NCBI GenBank assembly: GCA_024693325.1
Contig: JAILLA010000054.1
Span: 46,931-110,930 of the forward strand
From: Solobacterium sp.
GTDB lineage: Bacteria; Bacillota_I; Bacilli_A; Erysipelotrichales; Erysipelotrichaceae
DNA length: 64,000 bases
Direction of reading: 5' to 3'
Shown here piece after piece: positions 60,484-64,000 of the stretch. Position 1 is the first letter of the stretch, and every line of letters begins with the position of its first letter. The translations under genes and the position numbers were made by a program. The notes below the pieces were generated by a model. The model had not been told where the DNA came from. It worked only from the letters and a program-made list of their open reading frames with translations, and searched no databases.

Positions 60484-61533
60484 ATGTCCACATTCAGAGA
60501 TGCAACATTGATGATCACGGGAGGTACCGGATCATTCGGAAATACAGTATTAAAGCATTTCCTGGCAACGGATATCAAAGAGATCCGTATCTTTTCCAGG
60601 GATGAGAAAAAACAGGATGATATGCGCCATGAACTTCAGGCAAAACATCCGGAATACGCTTCAAAGGTAAAATTCTACATCGGTGATGTCAGAAACAGAC
60701 AGACACTGGATGACGCAATGCCCGGGGTAGACTATATCTTCCATGCGGCAGCTTTAAAGCAGGTGCCGTCCTGTGAATTCTTCCCGATGGAAGCAGTCCG
60801 CACCAACGTTGAAGGTACGGACAATATGCTGCACGCAGCGATCAATGCCGGCGTCAAGCGTGTTGTATGCCTGTCCACGGACAAGGCAGCGTATCCCATC
60901 AATGCGATGGGCATCAGTAAGGCAATGATGGAACATGTGATCTATGCCAATGCCAGGATCGCAGCGGAACGCGGCGGTACGGTGATCTGCTGTACGCGAT
61001 ACGGCAATGTCATGTGCTCCAGAGGTTCCGTCATCCCGCTGTTCATTGACCAGATCAAAGCAGGAAACCCGATCACGATCACGGACCCGAACATGACGCG
61101 CTTCCTGATGAACCTGGATGAAGCGGTAGACCTGGTCAAGTTCGCGTTCGAACATGCAAATCCCGGCGACCTGTTTATCCAGAAGGCAGACGCTTCCACG
61201 ATCGGTGATCTGGCAAAAGCCGTTCAGGAGCTCTTCGGTGATACCGGCACAAGGATCATCGGCACCAGACACGGCGAAAAGCTTTATGAAACACTGATGA
61301 CGAGTGAAGAACGTCTGAGATCCGAAGACATGGGAGGCTACTTCCGTGTTGCGGCAGACAGCAGAGACCTGAACTATGACAAATTCGTTGTACAGGGACA
61401 GGTCCATACACAGGCTGATGAGTCTTATACAAGCCACAATACAACACTGCTGGATGTTGAAGGCACTAAGAAAAAGATCCTGACGACAGACTATGTAAAG
61501 GAACAGCTCAAAGAAATGGAGAAAGCAGGATGA
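60484..61533 (+). CDS. capE: CapE-type UDP-N-acetylglucosamine 4,6-dehydratase (5-inverting)
   Basis: 349 residues from ATG 60484, SD GGAGG; the upstream open codons lack support. MITGGTGSFGNTVL is the NAD(P) loop, and RIFSRDEKKQDDMR near 40 is family-specific. LSTDKAAYPINAMGISKAMMEHVIYA near 120-145 is the active-site region, where the usual SDR Tyr of YxxxK reads Met (MGISK), a known trait of the CapE type as far as I recall. CapE converts UDP-GlcNAc to a 4-keto-6-deoxy intermediate on the way to UDP-L-FucNAc. It overlaps capF by 4 nt. Confidence 0.92.
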   Translation: MSTFRDATLMITGGTGSFGNTVLKHFLATDIKEIRIFSRDEKKQDDMRHELQAKHPEYASKVKFYIGDVRNRQTLDDAMPGVDYIFHAAALKQVPSCEFFPMEAVRTNVEGTDNMLHAAINAGVKRVVCLSTDKAAYPINAMGISKAMMEHVIYANARIAAERGGTVICCTRYGNVMCSRGSVIPLFIDQIKAGNPITITDPNMTRFLMNLDEAVDLVKFAFEHANPGDLFIQKADASTIGDLAKAVQELFGDTGTRIIGTRHGEKLYETLMTSEERLRSEDMGGYFRVAADSRDLNYDKFVVQGQVHTQADESYTSHNTTLLDVEGTKKKILTTDYVKEQLKEMEKAG

Positions 61534-62729
61534 AGATCCTGATCACCGGCGCAAAGGGATTCGTCGGAAAAAACCTGGCAGCGAACCTGGAAAACATCCG
61601 CCAGGGCAAAAACAGGACCAGGCCTTCTCTGAAGATCGATGAGATCTTTGAATATGACATGGATTCCACGGCAGAGGAACTGGAACAGTACTGCCGGGAA
61701 GCAGACTTCGTCTTCCACCTGGCAGGGGTCAACCGTCCGAAGGATCCGGAGGAATTCAGGACCGGCAACTTCGGTTTTTCCGGGATCCTGCTGAATACCC
61801 TGAAGAAGGAAGAAAACAAAGCAGGGGTCATGCTGTCGAGCTCCGTACAGGCATCACTGAGCGGCAGGTTTGCCGGCTCACTGTACGGGGAATCCAAGCT
61901 TGCCGGAGAAGAACTGTTCTTCTCCTATGCGAAAGAGACCGGAGCTCCTGTATACGTGTACAGATTCCCGAACCTGTTCGGCAAATGGTGCAGGCCGAAC
62001 TATAACAGCGCAGTCGCGACTTTCTGCAATAACATTGCCAACGAGCTGCCGATCACGGTAAATGATCCTTCCGTAGAACTGGATCTGCTGTATATCGACG
62101 ACCTTGTGGAAGAGATGCTGGACCTGCTGGAAGGAAAGGTGCACAGATGTGAATACGACGGTACGGAACCCGTTCCGTGTGAGAACGGAAAGTACTGCTA
62201 TGTACCTGTGACACACCATATTACACTCGGGGAGATCGTTGAACTTCTGAAGAAGTTCCATGACCAGCCGTCCACCCTGATCGTTCCCGAGATCCCTGCA
62301 GGAAGCTTTGCCAAGAAACTGTACAGTACATATCTGTCCTATCTGCCGGAAGAAAAGACGATCTTCGATCTGAAGACCAACGCGGATGACAGGGGAAGCT
62401 TTACGGAACTGCTGAAAACAGTGAGCGGCGGACAGGTATCGGTGAATATTTCAAAACCCGGTATCACGAAAGGCCAGCACTGGCACAATACAAAATGGGA
62501 GTTCTTCATTGTAGTCAAGGGACATGCCATGATCCAGGAACGCAGGATCGGCAGTGAAGAGGTCCGCGAATACGAAGTGAGCGGAGACAGGATACAGGCG
62601 GTGATGATGCTGCCGGGATATACACACAACATCATCAACCTGTCCGATACGGAAGAACTGATCACTGTGATGTGGGCAAACGAACAGTTTGATCAGAACC
62701 ATCCGGATACATTTTACGAAGCAGTCTGA
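61530..62729 (+). CDS. capF: CapF-type reductase/cupin protein for UDP-L-FucNAc synthesis
   Basis: 399 residues in two domains. The SDR domain (1 to about 270) begins MKILITGAKGFVGKNLA, with LAGVNRP and LYGESKLAGEELF supplying the active-site Tyr and Lys. The C-terminal cupin (about 285-399) has GQHWHNTKWEFFIVVKG with metal-binding His. In CapF the cupin acts first (C3 epimerisation) and the SDR reduces C4, giving UDP-6-deoxy-L-talNAc. CapG, which completes UDP-L-FucNAc, is not in the window. A terminator follows. Confidence 0.93.
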   Translation: MKILITGAKGFVGKNLAANLENIRQGKNRTRPSLKIDEIFEYDMDSTAEELEQYCREADFVFHLAGVNRPKDPEEFRTGNFGFSGILLNTLKKEENKAGVMLSSSVQASLSGRFAGSLYGESKLAGEELFFSYAKETGAPVYVYRFPNLFGKWCRPNYNSAVATFCNNIANELPITVNDPSVELDLLYIDDLVEEMLDLLEGKVHRCEYDGTEPVPCENGKYCYVPVTHHITLGEIVELLKKFHDQPSTLIVPEIPAGSFAKKLYSTYLSYLPEEKTIFDLKTNADDRGSFTELLKTVSGGQVSVNISKPGITKGQHWHNTKWEFFIVVKGHAMIQERRIGSEEVREYEVSGDRIQAVMMLPGYTHNIINLSDTEELITVMWANEQFDQNHPDTFYEAV

Positions 62730-62753
62730 AAGTGCGGGTCTTCCGCACTTTTG
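62729..62753 (+). terminator. Hairpin after capF
   Basis: AAAGTGCGG pairs with CCGCACTTT, loop GTCTT; the T-run is only four bases, so it may be leaky. Confidence 0.7.
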
Positions 62754-62765
62754 TAAAAAGGAAAC

Positions 62766-63548
62766 ATGATGGAGCATACAGACAGGACACAGCGCAGTAT
62801 ACCGCTGATCATTACGGCCGCAGCCGCAATGATCGTTTTCCTCATACCTGCTCTGTATTCGATCATCAACATCGGCAATGTGACAGGCTTTGCGGCAAGT
62901 GCTCTGCTGATGCTGTACGGGATCTTCTTTGTCAAGGTAAATCATTGGATCAGTCAGCACCGGCATCAGAAATATTACGGACTCCTTCTGAAGGTGACCC
63001 TGCTGGTGATCTGTGTGTTTGCGGTGCTTGCGGTGATCCTTGGCACATTGATGATCAGAGGCGCCGATCAGACGCCGAAAGAAAACGGGACGGTCGTGGT
63101 ACTGGCCTGTGATGTGCTGGGGGAAGAACCGGGACCAATGCTGAAGGAACGCCTGAATGCAGCATATGACTGGCTGGAAGCCTATCCGGATACGAAATGC
63201 ATCGTCAGCGGCGGATGGCAGGAACCGGGCGACGCTGTGGAAGCTGATGCCATGTACCGTTATCTGCTGAAGAAAGGGATCCCTGCAGACAGGCTGTACG
63301 CAGAAAGCCGTTCTAAATCAACTTATGAGAATATGCTCTATTCCAAAGAGATCATTGAAAACAACGGACTGGAGCCTTCTATGACTATTGTCACAAGCGA
63401 CTTCCATGAATACAGGTCGATCGCCATGGCAGAGTCACTCGGCATTGAAGCAGGGTCATATCCCTCACATACAGCCTGGTGGCTGCTTCCGACTTACTTT
63501 ATCAGAGAGTGTGCCGGCATCCTGCACTGGTGGATGTTCGGTTACTGA
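62766..63548 (+). CDS. YdcF/SanA-like (DUF218) membrane protein
   Basis: 260 residues. Three membrane helices (about 12-32, 36-55, 72-96) then a DUF218 domain: VVVLACDVLGEEPGPMLKERL near 108, CIVSGGWQEPGDAVEADAMYRYLLKKGI near 145-172, AESRSKSTYENMLYSKEII, and IVTSDFHEYRSIAMA near 212. The domain is thought to act in the envelope, with proposed roles in wall precursor or polysaccharide handling; the reaction is unknown. Its place between capF and a beta-helix transferase supports a surface-glycan role. Confidence 0.82.
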   Translation: MMEHTDRTQRSIPLIITAAAAMIVFLIPALYSIINIGNVTGFAASALLMLYGIFFVKVNHWISQHRHQKYYGLLLKVTLLVICVFAVLAVILGTLMIRGADQTPKENGTVVVLACDVLGEEPGPMLKERLNAAYDWLEAYPDTKCIVSGGWQEPGDAVEADAMYRYLLKKGIPADRLYAESRSKSTYENMLYSKEIIENNGLEPSMTIVTSDFHEYRSIAMAESLGIEAGSYPSHTAWWLLPTYFIRECAGILHWWMFGY

Positions 63549-63607
63549 AACTTGACAGTAAAAATCCGAAGCGTAAAAATGAACGCAGAAGAAGGAGAAA
63601 TAACATT

Positions 63608-64000
63608 ATGTACACGATCACTGATCTGTATGACCTCGATCATACGATTGCGAAAGAATATCTTTCCCACTTCACATATCCCTGGGAAGCATTGAAGGGG
63701 ATCAAGGACCTGATCCTGAATCTCGGTTCACAGCTTGACCCGGAAGAATATACGGAAGTATCCGAGCATGTATGGGTACACAAGACAGCCAGGGTATTCC
63801 CTTCGGCATATCTTGGAGCACCGTGCATCATCGGACCGAACACGGAAGTACGTCACTGCGCATTCATCAGAGGCTCAGCCCTGGTAGGCGCAGACTGCGT
63901 GGTAGGAAACAGCTGTGAATTAAAGAATGTCATCCTGTTCGACCACGTACAGACACCGCACTACAACTATGTAGGAGACTCTATCCTTGGCTATTACAGC
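63608..64000 (+). CDS. Left-handed beta-helix (UDP-GlcNAc pyrophosphorylase-like) transferase, 3' end missing
   Basis: 131 codons are visible from ATG 63608, SD AAGGAGAA, and the frame runs off the window. The start MYTITDLYDLDHTIAKEYL is followed by hexapeptide-repeat turns: VHKTARVFPSAYLGAPCIIGPNTEVRHCAFI and GADCVVGNSCELKNVI, with the [LIV]-G-x4 rhythm of left-handed beta helices. FDHVQTPHYNYVGDSILG matches the GlmU C-terminal-like subgroup that lacks the pyrophosphorylase domain. It probably transfers an acyl group to, or handles, a nucleotide sugar in the surface-polysaccharide pathway. Confidence 0.8.
   Translation, partial: MYTITDLYDLDHTIAKEYLSHFTYPWEALKGIKDLILNLGSQLDPEEYTEVSEHVWVHKTARVFPSAYLGAPCIIGPNTEVRHCAFIRGSALVGADCVVGNSCELKNVILFDHVQTPHYNYVGDSILGYYS

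Noticed and set aside
1..64000. CRISPR arrays, tRNA or rRNA genes, transposons
   Set aside because: No regularly spaced repeats, no tRNA T-loop-like segments in tRNA context, no rRNA-like stretches and no transposase motifs were seen; a covariance-model scan could still find small RNAs missed by eye.

Overview
The window looks like a chromosomal segment of a low-GC Gram-positive (Bacillota) host-associated anaerobe. The protein styles fit the Erysipelotrichia best, but no rRNA or other marker fixes this. Evidence is LPxTG-anchored pilins, lipoprotein signal peptides, purine-rich Shine-Dalgarno (SD) sites, abundant intrinsic terminators, and a wall/polysaccharide repertoire (GH25 lysozyme, VanY-type peptidase, LCP protein, LicD, CapE/CapF). 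Base composition is near half G+C by eye, except for the visibly AT-richer pilin region at the left edge. No rRNA, tRNA, CRISPR array, IS or prophage was seen, and no gene-free stretch exceeds about 275 bases.

Layout. 1-3000: end of a pilus locus (a partial Cna-B pilin and a complete major pilin). 3145-6445: a stand-alone pyruvate-kinase C-terminal-like protein, an IlvD/Edd dehydratase and MurQ. 6494-11989: tannase-like esterase, MATE exporter, TelA-family protein, SGNH hydrolase. 12017-14762: tocopherol-cyclase-like protein, HAD hydrolase, GH25 lysozyme. 14800-23103: a catabolic regulon. A five-gene minus-strand operon (UPF0303 protein, Gfo/Idh/MocA oxidoreductase, HpaI-type aldolase, TIM-barrel isomerase, D-2-hydroxyacid dehydrogenase) diverges from an FCD/GntR regulator and a tripartite tricarboxylate transporter (TctC-TctB-TctA). 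A shared palindrome, TGTTATAACA, lies before all three units. 23166-31527: CAT-like protein, YigZ, then mutL-miaA-tcdA, Bax-inhibitor-like protein, a MATE exporter and a CpXC protein. 31552-38770: a catalytically dead tyrosine-recombinase-like protein, a candidate small RNA, a 58-residue Cys-rich protein, a zinc-ribbon membrane protein, phosphodiesterase, RpiB-type isomerase, VanY-type peptidase and AsnA. 38915-43136: a third MATE protein and the TrkA/TrkH potassium system. 43224-45098: two GT2 glycosyltransferases plus DUF2304. 45345-51227: a giant secreted leucine-rich-repeat protein. 51337-54831: GH43-like lipoprotein, lipoprotein-type LCP protein, SEC-C protein. 54941-64000: a capsule/exopolysaccharide cluster (two GT4 enzymes, Wzy, Wzx, LicD, CapE, CapF, YdcF-like protein, partial beta-helix transferase) running off the right edge.

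The genes most clearly working together are the FCD regulon and the polysaccharide cluster. The regulon should import an organic or sugar acid, oxidise or isomerise it, split it with a class II aldolase and reduce a product. The polysaccharide cluster makes nucleotide sugar, assembles, flips, polymerises and decorates the chain.

Three observations merit most attention. (1) A promoter-hairpins-terminator module at 32695-32834 looks like a C-rich-loop regulatory RNA, and its loop can pair with the unusual AAGGGG-type SD sites of nearby genes. (2) Five genes share one geometry (a -10 element, exactly 6 nt, then ATG, with no SD), suggesting leaderless mRNAs. (3) The FCD regulon has an operator embedded in at least two promoter spacers.
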